Below the pieces are notes generated by a model. The model had not been told where the DNA came from and searched no databases. It saw nothing but the letters and a program-made list of their open reading frames with translations. DNA of 64,000 bases, taken from NCBI RefSeq assembly GCF_001653235.2, contig NC_035792.1:4092001-4156000 (forward strand), in the 5' to 3' direction. The DNA comes from Pochonia chlamydosporia 170. Lineage: Eukaryota; Ascomycota; Sordariomycetes; Hypocreales; Clavicipitaceae. This document shows, piece after piece, positions 1 through 11,420 of the stretch. The translations under genes and the position numbers were made by a program. The first letter of the stretch is position 1, and each line of letters begins with the position of its first letter.

Positions 1-1438
1 TGGGTACCTGTTGCCCCCATAGGAAGTTATGTGGGAAGCCCAAATCAAAGGGCACAGCGCTCTCGATTTCCTGAACCTCTTCATCTGTAAGTTCGATGGT
101 GAGTGCCTCAATATTACCCTTCAGATGTTCCACCTTTCGCCCCCCTATGACGGGAAACACATATGGCGTCTTGTGCATTATGTAGGCCAATGCAATACTA
201 GTGATGGCCGTGTTTTTGCGGACTGCGATCGCCTCAAGTGCTTGACTCGTTTTGACATCGGCGTCGCTAATCTCTGATTTACGACCTTCGTTGGACCTTC
301 GAGCTTCTTCTGTCTTAAAGTTTCCACCACCAAGTGAGCCCCAAGGAGTGATGGCCATGCCTTCAGCTTTGCACATGGGAATGACATCACGTTCTAGATC
401 CCGACAAGAGGCGGACCATCGCCCTTGGTAGACAGAGAACTGGCGAAGACCATGGTTTCGGGCATATTCATTAGCCTTGCTGTAGATGGAGGTTGTGATG
501 TTAGCATACACTGTATAAGATTGCAGAGTTTCATGCCGGTTACGTACCTCACAATCCAAGCCGGAGCATCACTGATCCCCAAGTACAGGACTTTGCCAGT
601 AGCGACTAGCTGGTTCAAAGATTGCATAACTTCTGGAATGGACGCGCTGAAGTCCCACCAATGAATATATAAAAGGTCAATGTAGTCAGTTTGCAGCTTT
701 TTCAAGCTGGCATTGACAGATACATGTAGACTCTTTGTGCCATTTCCAACACAGTTGGCCATGATGTGAGGGTGATTGGGGCCAGCCTTGAAGTTGGTCG
801 TGTACTTGGTGGAGATGACTACATGGGAGAATGTATTGTGAGCAATTGATGCCTTTATCAACTTGGTTTGAAAGAGGGTTCATATGAGCCGTGAGAACTC
901 ACCCATCTGGTCGCGGTTGCCACGTTTTCTCATCCACTCGCCAATCCATGTTTCTGATTGCTCAAACTGGTAACTGTTGGCGGTGTCAATGAAATTACCT
1001 AGACAGCCGAGTACGATCAGCAATGACTTTCATGGTGATGGCGGTGTCTGGTGTGCGACGGGTGTCTTTATAGCTCTAACCTCCCTGCCCATGGTATCAG
1101 CAATGTTTAGCAGGTTATGCACAGTTCTGCAGCAAAACTGTTATTATGCAACGACTCACTTGCTCAAAAAAGAAATCGAGAATTTTTTCGGTATTTGCCT
1201 GGTTGCATTCTCCCATCCAGTCGGTCCTGTGGATGCCGGGTGGTCAGTGACATGCTTTTTAATGATGCCTGAACTGTTGAGTCTTGGCACACGACGATAT
1301 GCATTCGTACCAGGCATCACCAAAGTTCATAGAACCAAGGCATAAAGGACTAACTCGAACCGATGCGGTTGGAGACAGAAGGCGGTAATGAGACAAGGGC
1401 GATTTCGGTGACCCGTTTTGTGGCAATGCGACGTTCAT
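1..1438 (-). CDS. Aldo-keto reductase (aryl-alcohol dehydrogenase / norsolorinic acid reductase-like), 3' end beyond window
   Basis: The model has five exons: 1311-1438, 1160-1226, 903-1026, 548-818 and 1-479, with the stop codon outside the window. The translation has the aldo-keto reductase barrel. It starts with [20 protein letters not shown]; the catalytic Asp and Tyr lie in FIDTANSYQ (about residues 77-85), the Lys in STKYTTN (about 111) and the His in LLYIHWWDF. The C-terminal part contains the NADPH-binding FPVIGGRK segment. Fungal relatives are called norsolorinic acid reductase or aryl-alcohol dehydrogenase and reduce aldehydes or ketones with NADPH in the cytosol. The substrate cannot be told from sequence. 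Introns 1, 3 and 4 are clean GT-AG with matching phase. The acceptor of intron 2 is ambiguous: an AAAG acceptor at 1027-1028 keeps the frame but adds about nine unusual residues before GNFIDTA. The ATG at 1438 is the first in frame. Confidence 0.85.
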
Positions 1439-2893
1439 GGCTGTCAAGTTAAGGAGCTCGGTGTCAAAACCGACCGGACGTGATGGTTCTCTGGGGTCTA
1501 GGCTGGGCTGGGCTGTTGTAGGAGAAGAGAGGACAGACGTGAAAGGTTCTATGAATACTACAACGTGGTTCGTTTCAGATGCTACATCAGCGTAATATGT
1601 AAGATCGTCGTCCCAGGTTCAGATGAATCGGGGGATGACGTGTGTTTATGTCTCAAAAGTTCAAGAGCAATCGCTACTCATTAGCCTTGGCTCCTGCCCG
1701 ACATGACGCTAAGGAGCTATTACTTTTCCACTTCACGTAGTCAAGCCTCCTTCTAATTAAGTACGGATGTTGGAGAAGCCACGGGGTACATTGTGAACCA
1801 GAAGGAACTGGTGACGCCCTGTGGAAAGTGGCTTTGCACATTGACCAGACGGTCGGCCCGCAGTTGCAACATTAGGGACAATGGGAAGAAAAGAAAGGGA
1901 ATAGAAAAGGGGAAAAGGTTAAGCCCATGCGGGGATTGCCGCCGGTTGAGATACGATCCAGGCTTTGTGAGTGGCTCTGAGAGAAACGGATGTTGCAACT
2001 CCCGAGATGTCGCCCACATAGTTCGTCAGAAAGTCACCGCTAGACTGACTGCCTGCAGATGCAGTGCGGTGCCACATTGACTTTGACACGAATATACTAG
2101 ATTCGAGGAGCTTTGATGGTATCAATGATGTGTCCGGTACAGTACTGTACTCCGCAGTACTGTATACAATGAAGCGGGATACTCTTTGGAGAGATGCTAC
2201 GCAAAGTCCACTGACCAATTCGGATGACCATGATTGATCAGCACATGCACCAGGAAAGTTGAGCATCCGAATGAACCAACACCCACCAAACCCCCTTGTC
2301 CGACTGGCATCTATGTGCAACATGCATGGTGCACCATGATCGATCGTCATTTATTTCCCGTCATCTCTATATTTGCCAAAGAGATGCTGCAGTCCGCAAA
2401 CCGGGTTGCATGGCGCGGAGCTCGTTTCATAGCTGACGACGTTGAAGGAATTCGGGTCTGAGAAAGAGTGGACGGGGATAGACGCCCAGTTATTAGATTC
2501 ACCACCCATCAATTGGCCGTCGCAATAAATAAATGAGCTGCCGTGGTTGATGAAACAAACCAAGTAGTGCTAGCACAGATCAATTGATCAGATACCTCTC
2601 TGTCTTGTCTTGGCGAGGTTCTCGAGGTGCATGTGCTTGACGTGCTGTGTAACTGATGGCAGGTACGGAGCCCCACATGCGACAGTCAACTTTGCCGAAG
2701 TGTTACCGGCTCGCAGTTGCTGCACGCCATGAGACAGCTTTTGTTTCCAACATGGATTTCGCTCGTACCATTTTCGAACCATTTCCACAGCTAGCTTCAA
2801 CAATTGTCAATTGCACCACGACGCCATCAACACCGTGCACACGGAAACGCACTCCTGCCATTTTGAGAGCCAGTTTCACTATGGGCACTCAAA
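1439..2893. other. Intergenic region between divergent AKR and PPR-like genes
   Basis: About 1.45 kb separates the start of the aldo-keto reductase (-) from the start of the PPR-like gene (+), so it should hold both promoters. Only short frames without family motifs are present. I see no tRNA, repeat or mobile-element remnant. Confidence 0.6.
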
Positions 2894-5584
2894 ATGGCTT
2901 CAAAACATCCCGTGCCCTCTAGAGCAGCCCTCAATGCTCTCCGAGGAGTAATTCTCACCACCTCCTGTTCCGTCATCTTACTCGCTGAAGAACGACGTCG
3001 CCGGCTCCAGATTGCCCGTGCTGCCATTGAAAATGCACGAAAGCTCCATGTCGTCCAGAGCAATCGAGGTCCCATTGCCCTTGCGGAAACCAATGCATCA
3101 TGGGAGGGCCGATTTGCCGAGGTTGACCAGGAGGTCCTGTCCATGGCTTCACTTCCTCGCCCAAGAACGTCCACTCGTCGAAGAGGTCGATCACATCTCA
3201 TAGGCAGTCAAAATGAAAATGAGTCTCACAACAATGACAATGGACGAACTCAGTCGCTGAGCAGGGCCAATGCAGAGAACACGGCTACGGAATTTAATAG
3301 CAGTGCTGATCTGCTGAACAGAGGATTGGACATGGTCGATCTCGAGAAACTCAGACTGGCTTCACTGAAGCCGCGAATCAATAATGTTTTGGAGTGGAAA
3401 GCTCCAAGACCTGTTGCTCAGCGCAACCCGTCTATGCCTTCCCCATCGACCGAGGCACGAACCGCTGACGCCAACACCACTTCTCATCTTGTCGAGGAAC
3501 CATCATTAGAAACCGACGTATACGAGCCAATTCTGGACAATCCCGAAGCCCAAGATGTTGATTCAGTCGAAGTCGCGCAAGTATACCTTGAGAAGGCGAG
3601 CCAAGGAAGGTTGAACGCTCGTCCGTTCTATGACGATGCGACACTAGCATTGGAACAACTACTAAAGGACTTAGAGACTTCTTGCTTCAGTGGAGCGACT
3701 AGCTTGGAGAGAATTGATTTAGCGGTAAAGATATTTCAGAGAATTGCAGCATATGGTCCGCCAATACCCAGAGTTGCACGGCCACTTCGGAGTCAAGGCA
3801 TTCGGCTTCTCCAAATCATTTCGACCGCCTGTCCGGACAGGTTGGCAGCCACCCTGACTACTTTACTTCCCTTGAACAAAGACCCTCTCAAGTTCTTGAC
3901 GCCATTAATCACATTCGCTCAACATGGCGGCAACCGGAGAGCTGTTCGGGATTGTCTTGTGTTCTTGTCGCAGAACGCGAAATCATGCTCATGGGCCCGC
4001 GGGATGCTGATTTGCCGGCTTCTTACAAGGCATGCTAGGATTCACGCCGACTTTGACCAAACCAAGCGACTTTATCGTGTGCTTCAGGATGCGGGCTTGT
4101 TTGAAGAAGTTAGCATCCCTCAAAGCACACTGTACAAAATTCGGAGATCCATGGTGATCCTGGCACTCGAACATGGGGACGATAGCTTTGCAGACGTAGA
4201 GCTTGGGCTGCTGAACAAGTTGGATGTGGCAGCCTGCAAATCTGATATCAGATTGCAAACGCGGGTCATCGCAAGGAACGCGGCCAAGGCTAAATGGGCA
4301 GATGTCTTTTCAGACATTGAAGTACTAGGGCAAAAGTCAAATGTCCAATGCGTCGACTTTCAGCGAATGTTGACGAGAGCAACCGAAATCTTTGCTCAAA
4401 ATCACAACGCCCGTGAACTAGAGATGGTGCTTCGAAAATTCGCCACAGATTACCAGCTGAAGTTGAAGAACCGTTGGATATATACGGTGTTTGATTACTA
4501 TGCAAGTCGCCGACAGGTTGAGCCTGCGTTCTCCTGGCTTCAGTTTTGCAGCAACAACGGTCTACAAATGGACTCAGCTTGTAATGAACGATTTTTCGCC
4601 AGGTGTCGCAAGTTCTGGGGCTTTTCCGGCAAGACTATCCACAGCCTTGAGGCGAGATTACGTGACTTGGACTGCGTGAGGCAAAGACCAGGAGCAACGG
4701 CGAAAATTACTCCAGCAGGAGACAACGGCGACCTGTCTCGTCAAATGCGATCTATGGCGTCTAATGAAGAGTGGGAACGAGTTGCCGAAGTGTACGAAAC
4801 CGCCGTTGCTGCTGGGAGAGATATTCCGGCCGAGTGCTTCCGGTTCGTTGTGTTGGCGCACACCAAGGGGCCAAACCCTGATATGGAACGTGCAAGCAAG
4901 TTGATCCAGTCTAATTACGAAGAAGGCCACGACGTAACCGAGGCCCTTACGCCGTTGTTGTTGGCGAAGCTGAAGCGAGGCGATGATCCTTGTACGTTGA
5001 TCAACAATGCTCTCCGAATGGGAGTCCGACTCCACGACAGTGCCTACAACAAGGCGGCCCAGGCTCTATCGGCCATTGGGAACCATCAAGCTGCTGCCGA
5101 AATGTGTGAGATTGCCGCTCGGGAGAATGGCGGGGGCCAACTTTTGTACAACGAGTACAACTTTGCCAATCTGGTGTTTGCCTACACGGGGTCGGCGAGC
5201 TACAAGGCTTTGCAATCATTGCTATCTACGTTTACATCAGATGTGCAGTGGTGGCATGGTAGTCGGACATGCAAGGAAACGATCAAGCTGGCCATGAAGA
5301 CAACGGCGATGAGGAGTGTCGCTCACGAAGAAAACAGTGCTCCGCACCGACAGGCTCTTGACAGGCTGGACAACGCGCTCATACACGTCAAGATGTGCCG
5401 TTCTACGAGGGGTGATCGACAAACTGTCTCAGAAGCATACGTTCGTTTAGCTGCGGTGCCATCGATCAGAGCTCATCAGAAGACGAATCGCACGCCCGGC
5501 AACAAGGCTCATAAAGCACGCCAGGGACAGGAAGTTGTAGAAACTAGCCAGCCAGAACTTGCTGCGGCAGTCGGCTCCGGCTAA
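2894..5584 (+). CDS. PPR-like protein, probably mitochondrial
   Basis: This is a single-exon frame of 896 residues. The N terminus (MASKHPVPSRAALNALRG) is rich in Arg, Ala and Ser with few acidic residues, which fits a mitochondrial presequence. Residues 40-230 are polar and probably disordered. The rest is alpha-helical, with pairs of helices of about 35 residues that resemble degenerate pentatricopeptide repeats, clearest around residues 500-780. PPR proteins bind organellar RNA and act in mitochondrial mRNA stability, processing or translation. That role is inferred, because the repeats are too degenerate to assign an RNA target or a named orthologue. The ATG at 2894 opens the frame and the stop is at 5582-5584. 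Confidence 0.8.
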   Translation: MASKHPVPSRAALNALRGVILTTSCSVILLAEERRRRLQIARAAIENARKLHVVQSNRGPIALAETNASWEGRFAEVDQEVLSMASLPRPRTSTRRRGRSHLIGSQNENESHNNDNGRTQSLSRANAENTATEFNSSADLLNRGLDMVDLEKLRLASLKPRINNVLEWKAPRPVAQRNPSMPSPSTEARTADANTTSHLVEEPSLETDVYEPILDNPEAQDVDSVEVAQVYLEKASQGRLNARPFYDDATLALEQLLKDLETSCFSGATSLERIDLAVKIFQRIAAYGPPIPRVARPLRSQGIRLLQIISTACPDRLAATLTTLLPLNKDPLKFLTPLITFAQHGGNRRAVRDCLVFLSQNAKSCSWARGMLICRLLTRHARIHADFDQTKRLYRVLQDAGLFEEVSIPQSTLYKIRRSMVILALEHGDDSFADVELGLLNKLDVAACKSDIRLQTRVIARNAAKAKWADVFSDIEVLGQKSNVQCVDFQRMLTRATEIFAQNHNARELEMVLRKFATDYQLKLKNRWIYTVFDYYASRRQVEPAFSWLQFCSNNGLQMDSACNERFFARCRKFWGFSGKTIHSLEARLRDLDCVRQRPGATAKITPAGDNGDLSRQMRSMASNEEWERVAEVYETAVAAGRDIPAECFRFVVLAHTKGPNPDMERASKLIQSNYEEGHDVTEALTPLLLAKLKRGDDPCTLINNALRMGVRLHDSAYNKAAQALSAIGNHQAAAEMCEIAARENGGGQLLYNEYNFANLVFAYTGSASYKALQSLLSTFTSDVQWWHGSRTCKETIKLAMKTTAMRSVAHEENSAPHRQALDRLDNALIHVKMCRSTRGDRQTVSEAYVRLAAVPSIRAHQKTNRTPGNKAHKARQGQEVVETSQPELAAAVGSG

Positions 5585-6896
5585 ACTTGGATAATTCATA
5601 TGTACAAGTAATGTTAGACTTGGGAGTATATAGAAGAATTTACATGAAAACTACCACAACAAGGGACGAGCTGTTGATCATGTCTTGCGCGACCAGAAGA
5701 AGGAAGCACACCAAGTCTGGTTCGAGCAAATCACCATCTAGTGTTTTGAAACATAAAAAAAGGAACAGGGACAACACAGGTAGTTTCAATGCCCACGATC
5801 ATGCCATTAGAGCGAAAAGAAAATGAACCGGGCTGAATGTGCGGTAACATGGGCTCACTTTGGCACATTTTGAACAAAGTCGAACCACTGGCTGTTGAGC
5901 AGCACAACGGCAAGTCCCGAGACCCTACGGACAGCTAAGCCATCTGATGACGACACAGAAAGGCCGGATAGGTGTCAATTGAATAGCAGTGGTGCGTCAG
6001 ACATAAGGGGCTGGCACACTAACCTTGCTTGGTGGTTGACAGCAAGAAATCAATGTGTCGTGGGTAAGGGGACTGATAAACACGGTGAAGAGCAGCATGA
6101 GTAAGCATCACATGCAATTCTGGCTCGAGAGGCAGCGCAAAGTGGTTCGATTTTAGGGAAGGGAGTTGGTGCTGCCTTTGGGACCGAGTTCCGGATCCAG
6201 AGCCAATTGGCTGGGGAGGATGGTCGAATCCACAGTGGCGCCAGAACTGCCTGGAGTTCTGGCTTGCTGGTGGTTGAACAACTGAAAAGCCTTCAATGTT
6301 CTGAGGTTCAATGTTGTCGGCATACAATTTTGGCGTGCGGCTCAGGCACTTTCGGTGGCACTGCAGGGACCAGACCACGCTGAAGTGTGAACTTGACATG
6401 GCCAATGGCTGGGGCTTTGATAAGCAATTGGACAGGTCAGCCAAGGACCATCTCGAATTGCATGATCTTTTCTACTCTCGACCGGACAGCGGAGGAATAC
6501 ATATACCCAATTGTTCCCACGCACCAACATATTTGAACTTCCACTCCAGCGTGTTTCATTCATTTTGTTTCTAATTGCATTATAGTCTGCATCTGTCATG
6601 CGTTGACACTGACTTGACCTAGTCGTTCGTCGTCATCCACCAGACCCCCCAAAAGTTTAGATCCAGTGAGATTTTGCAGCGCCACCCCGATCGCCAAATC
6701 TTTGGTCCTCCTTTCCATCTGTGGTCTGGTCTAATCCCCCCCTCCTCGCCACACCGACCTTTGACTCCTGGCCAAACTCTCACTTTTAATCATTTGGTCG
6801 TTTCTCAATTCTTGCCAGTCGGTGACCTGGTATCGAGAAACCCCAGAAAATTAAAGGTACAACCCGCAAGTCAACACGCAATCCAGACCGCCGCAG
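5585..6896. other. Intergenic region and ERG1 promoter
   Basis: About 1.3 kb between the PPR-like stop and the squalene epoxidase start. The last 250 bases are pyrimidine-rich (runs such as CCCCCCTCCTC), as is common in leaders of highly expressed filamentous-fungal genes. I found no exact fungal sterol-regulatory element; GTCATCCACC near 6632 is one base off an SrbA-type site and is not claimed. No gene is supported. Confidence 0.5.
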
Positions 6897-8399
6897 ATGT
6901 CCTCGCAATCCACCAGCGCATCGGGGGACGCCCGAATACGCCGCGAGCAGTACCACGAGGCCGATGTCGTCGTCGTCGGCGCAGGCATCTTTGGATGCGC
7001 CATTGCGTATGCCCTCGCCGACCAGGGCCGTTCAGTTCTGCTACTTGAGCGATGGATGACGGAACCTAATCGAATTGTCGGAGAATTACTACAGCCCGGT
7101 GGCATCGCTGCATTGAAGCAGTTGGGTCTTGGCCACTGCGTCGATGGCATCGATGCCATTCCCTGCAAAGGCTACAACGTCATATTCAACCACATCCCGT
7201 CGCTGATTCCGTACCCGACCATAGACGACGACGGCAACGTTATATATGCTTGGGGTGGACAGGGCAAAGAGGGAAAGCGACCTGAGGGACGATCATTCCA
7301 CCATGGCAGGTTCATCATGCAACTAAGACGGGCTTGTCTTGCTCACGAGAATATCACCGTTGTGGAAACCGAAGTAATCAAGACCCTGCGCGGCGAATAC
7401 ACAGACCAAATTTTGGGTGTCGAAACCCGAACCAAGGATCCGGAAACTGGCGCGAAGAAGCCTGATTACTTCTTCGGCCAGTTGACAATCATCGCCGACG
7501 GCTACAAGTCGGTTTTTCGCAAGGAAACCATTGGCGACAAGAAGCCCATTGTCAAGAGTAAATTTTACGCACTAGAGCTCATCGATACTACTTTACCGCA
7601 ACAAAACTACGGGCACGTCGTCATCGGAAAGAATACATTCCCGACCTTGTTATACCAAATCGGTACACATGAGACTCGCGCGCTCTTCGACGTACCTACA
7701 GGTATCCCAGCGGCATCACCCGCGGCTGGCGGTGTCCGCAACTATATAAAAAACGTGGCGATTCCCGCTCTCCCACCGTCAGTTCGACCCGCTGCCCTCA
7801 AGGCCCTCGAAGACGGCAAGATCCCGCCCAGCATGCCCAACAGCTGGCTCCCCCCGACAAAGCAGATCCCCAACGGACTCATTCTCCTCGGCGATGCGTT
7901 CAACATGCGACATCCCCTCACCGGCGGAGGCATGACCGTCGCTTTCAACGACGCTCTCCTCCTATCACGACTCCTCGACCCGTCAAAAGTACCCAATTTT
8001 GAAGACTCCAAGGCCATCAGGGCAGCCGTCAACGTCTTCTACTGGCGTCGCAAAAACATCACCTCCATCGTCAATGTCCTCGCACAAGCTCTGTACACGC
8101 TCTTCGCCGCAGACGACCGCCAGCTACACGCCCTTCAGCTCGGCTGCTTCGAGTATTTCCAGCGTGGCATGACCGACGGACCGTGCGGTCTCCTCGGTGG
8201 CATTATCCAGCGCCCTGCCGTCTTGGCATACCACTTCTTCTCGGTTGCGTTTCTGTCGCTGTGGTTGAATGCCCTGGCTATCTGTGCTGGTCCCCTTGGC
8301 ATCTTCAAGGCTCCGCTGGCGCTGATTGATGCAGTCCTCATTCTGTGGAAGGCCAGTTGTGTGTTTTTGCCGCTCGTATGGCGCGAGGGCTTTCAGTAA
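6897..8399 (+). CDS. ERG1: Squalene epoxidase (squalene monooxygenase)
   Basis: This enzyme oxidises squalene to 2,3-oxidosqualene with O2, FAD and NADPH, the first oxygen-requiring step of ergosterol synthesis, on ER or lipid-droplet membranes. It is the target of allylamines such as terbinafine. The 500-residue intronless frame has the FAD Rossmann motif GAGIFG at 28-33, RIVGELLQPGG near 59-69, and the second FAD motif LLGDAFNMRHPLTGGG near 330-345. Two hydrophobic helices at about 440-495 fit the C-terminal membrane anchor. The residues matching the Trichophyton resistance sites L393 and F397 are L399 and F403 here (ALYTLF), so they are the sensitive-type residues. Length agrees with fungal ERG1 proteins. 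The gene converges on ALG5 across 456 bases. Confidence 0.97.
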   Translation: MSSQSTSASGDARIRREQYHEADVVVVGAGIFGCAIAYALADQGRSVLLLERWMTEPNRIVGELLQPGGIAALKQLGLGHCVDGIDAIPCKGYNVIFNHIPSLIPYPTIDDDGNVIYAWGGQGKEGKRPEGRSFHHGRFIMQLRRACLAHENITVVETEVIKTLRGEYTDQILGVETRTKDPETGAKKPDYFFGQLTIIADGYKSVFRKETIGDKKPIVKSKFYALELIDTTLPQQNYGHVVIGKNTFPTLLYQIGTHETRALFDVPTGIPAASPAAGGVRNYIKNVAIPALPPSVRPAALKALEDGKIPPSMPNSWLPPTKQIPNGLILLGDAFNMRHPLTGGGMTVAFNDALLLSRLLDPSKVPNFEDSKAIRAAVNVFYWRRKNITSIVNVLAQALYTLFAADDRQLHALQLGCFEYFQRGMTDGPCGLLGGIIQRPAVLAYHFFSVAFLSLWLNALAICAGPLGIFKAPLALIDAVLILWKASCVFLPLVWREGFQ

Positions 8400-8855
8400 T
8401 TGTATTAGATGGGAGATGATAATGCAAGGCGGTCATTACTAGCACAACTTTGCATGGGAAGGCGTTTTTTTGTAAACCTTTTGGCCATACCATACCATAA
8501 TGCGTTTAATCATTAACCTGGTCAGATTACTGTATATATATGACGTTTGGAAATACCGTTGAGTTGTGTCGAGGGTGCATGGTGGGAAGTGAAGCATGAG
8601 ATTATGTACTTATTCATATAATATTAATGAATTGGTTATCACGATTCTCAGTTTGTATCGTGAAAAAGATGTATGTATTCCAACCGCACGCTGAGGCGTT
8701 ACGTTTTGCAGGTGCTATGAGAATACAGCAGAAATGGAGGCACAAAATGCAGCTGCGAAAACAGACTTTATATAACATTTATTGTCTGGGGTTCAGCCTG
8801 CCCTACCTTTTACGTTCCCATCCACTCATTTATATACTCGTACATATCCACACGA
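8400..8855. other. Shared 3' region of convergent ERG1 and ALG5
   Basis: This AT-rich stretch lies between two stop codons and should hold both 3' UTRs and polyadenylation sites. It contains TATATATA and several AATAT-type motifs. No coding frame is supported. Confidence 0.5.
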
Positions 8856-10234
8856 TCAAGTCAACCGTCTGCGATACACACCCATCATCCAACTCGCTCG
8901 CAAAACAGCCAGCCCAATAGCCATCTTGATGCTGTCCTGGATAACATTCAACTTACTACCCCCCACCTCATGCCACTCGATAGGCACTTCAGCAACCTTG
9001 ATACCAGGACTAGTGCCAATAACACTACCATCGCTACCGAGGACGGGCGTAGCGGGCGCCGACTCCGCAAGCATGAGCATCTCAATGTCGAAGATCCATC
9101 CTTCGGTGTGCATGTACGGCACGATATGGGGAAGGGACTCGCGCGAGAAGAGCTTGAAGCCGCATTGGGTGTCGCGGATACGTGATGTCGCAGGCGGTGT
9201 GAGTATAGTGAGGACCAGATGGAAGGACCGCATTAGAAAGTTGCGCAGGGCGGAACGCTGGGCCATTGGTTAGCATGGATGTTTTTCTTGAGGATGGGAC
9301 ATGGTATGTACCTTGACAACGGCTTCGCTGCCAACCAGGTGTGCTCGACTTCCAATGGCTACGCCTCGGGATGATCCATCAATGACTTCTTCACATCCCT
9401 CCATCAACCTGCTCACGTCGCTGAAGCGCGATGCGCCATCCGCATCCGCAAAGAGCACATACTCGCCTCTTACGTGCCGCAGGCCGTGAGTGACACCCCC
9501 GCCTTTTCCTCTATTCTTAACCAGAGTCACCACGCGAAGAATGTCATGGAGTTCATGCTTATGGGCAAAATCCAGCGCCACCTGTACGGTCTTGTCCTTG
9601 CTACCGTCATTGACAATTAGGATCTCGTAGCCGCCCAGCTCCTTGTCCGTCTTGGCATTAGAGTGTCCACGCTGGTGACGTCTGGTGCTGGGGCTGAATG
9701 GCGTCTTGGTGGTCTTGCTTCGGCCGACATGTTTGTCGAGATACTCGACAGCTTCTTCTAACGTGGGCAAGATTCGATCTTCTTCATTATACGCGGGGAA
9801 CACGACGCTTAGGCGTAATTCGGCGGGTTCAATGTTGCCAGCGTCAGGTGTCGGATATGCTTCGTGAGGACGAACACGCTTCTCCTCTTGGAGGCGACGT
9901 TCGGCCAGCCAACGGTCGTGCCAACATGGCAGTTGTTGAGGCGTGGTTGGTTTCCCTGACGGGCTGGAGGTAATGTATGTCTTTTCGGAGGGGATGACAG
10001 GTCGTGGTTTCGGCGCTACCAGGTGGAGGAGAACGAAGAGCTATTCCCATACAAAAAATTAGTCAACCGATCGTCAATTGGAAAATGTCAACCAGATAGG
10101 GCGCTTACACAACCAAGTCCAAGGATAATCAGCAGCATGAAGCAGACGAGCAAGATGTGAACAGGAGTCGCTTCGATCCATGCAATCAGCGGCCGCACAA
10201 AGCGAGCCGCGAGCTCCTTGGAGCCCATGGCCAT
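8856..10234 (-). CDS. ALG5: Dolichyl-phosphate beta-glucosyltransferase
   Basis: ALG5 moves glucose from UDP-glucose to dolichyl phosphate on the cytosolic face of the ER. The product, Dol-P-Glc, feeds the last steps of the N-glycan precursor. Exons are 10109-10234, 9312-10040 and 8856-9257 (418 residues). Introns of 68 and 54 bases are GT-AG and in phase. Residues about 24-52 form the N-terminal membrane helix (VHILLVCFMLLIILGLG and following). The GT2 catalytic domain follows, with VVFPAYNEEDRI, EILIVNDGSKDKT, the metal-binding FADADGA (DxD) and TRIRDTQCGFKLF. The ATG at 10234 comes just before the membrane helix. A second in-frame ATG two codons later makes no practical difference. Confidence 0.95.
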
Positions 10235-11420
10235 GAACAGCTGCCCGTTCGCACCTGGAGATTGTCGTGTCCGGTACCTTCTTGCGCAGGTAGGTGTGGA
10301 ATCAATTCGTCCTCATTGGGAGGGGTGAACAACGAAATGCTCAGGCGCTACCGGAACAAGTGAACACTGGATGCATGCGTGCAGAGTTGTGCAAGGGAAA
10401 AGAAAATGAAGAAAATGAAGAAAATGAACGAGCGAACGATGCTGGCAGTGAATATGATGAAGCCGGTCAAAGCTGCACTTGTCGCAAGCTTCTGAAGTTG
10501 GGGTCCATCAAATCGGTTCATAGACACCACATGCCACGTTCAACGTATCGACAAAACCAGACCAGCAGCCAAGACGTGTTCACTTTAGCAACTGAAGCCA
10601 GTTCCTGGACCAGTGACGGTAGTGGCGCATCTCCACCTGCCGCCGCTCACCATTGGCTGGCTGCGCCATGCTGTGCATGAACATTGAACAGGGCAGGTGC
10701 ATGCAACTCCAATTCTCCTCCCTCCCACCCACTCGCAAGTACTTGACTGAGTCGTCAAATGGTCAGTATTGTATTGACGATTCAAATGGTGCAAGGATAT
10801 ATTTCAAAGATTCTCACATCATTTTCAGAGTCCTGAGAAAGCTTTATATAGAGGCCGTAACGCCCAAGAACGGAGTCCCACATCCGTTCGATGATTAGAC
10901 ATATCAATCTTCAACTTAATACAGGACAATAACCGAAATGATTCACGATAAACAGGGTGCATCACGCAATACAGCAACCATGCTCGTGTTATATCATCTT
11001 GGTCTGTAATTCCCTTACATCCTCCCCCAAGCTTGGATGGATACATGCCTAATTTTGACACCCAACACCTCCATGTATATACTCCAGAACTGTTCTGTGT
11101 CGCCCATTTTCCAACTATCTGAGAACCCAAACAACCAAATCCCTTGGTTACCCATAAACAGAAAAGAAAGATAGTGTCAGTAGATGAACAAGCAAAGAAA
11201 AATCCTTAGACACCATATGTTCTATGCCAATTAATCATCAAGTCGTTAAACAAGTAATGGACCTCGCCCCAGGAAGAATGACTGACTGACTGAGCCTGTG
11301 AGGCCAACCGGGGTTATCCAACAAAATAAAACACAACAAAGCGAGCACCACGTTTGCCTCAAGACCCCCTATCCTCGTGCTCCTGGTTGTTATGGAGCTG
11401 CCGCGGAGCTCCGTATCGGT
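10235..11420. other. Intergenic region upstream of ALG5
   Basis: This 1.2 kb lies between the ALG5 start and the 3' end of the next minus-strand gene. It holds a short exact tandem repeat (10402-10428) and an AT-rich part near 10800-11300 that probably contains the 3' UTR of the downstream gene. No coding frame with family features was found. Confidence 0.5.
10402..10428. repeat. Nine-base tandem repeat, three exact copies
   Basis: The unit GAAAATGAA occurs three times in a row. It lies in the ALG5 upstream region on no coding frame. It looks like simple-sequence slippage. Confidence 0.9.

Noticed and set aside
1..1438. Aldo-keto reductase as a frameshifted pseudogene
   Set aside because: The apparent breaks are GT-AG introns; after splicing the catalytic residues and the C-terminal domain read through in frame. 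Only one acceptor stays uncertain.
6620..6640. SrbA-type sterol regulatory element upstream of ERG1
   Set aside because: GTCATCCACC is one base off the consensus and proves nothing.
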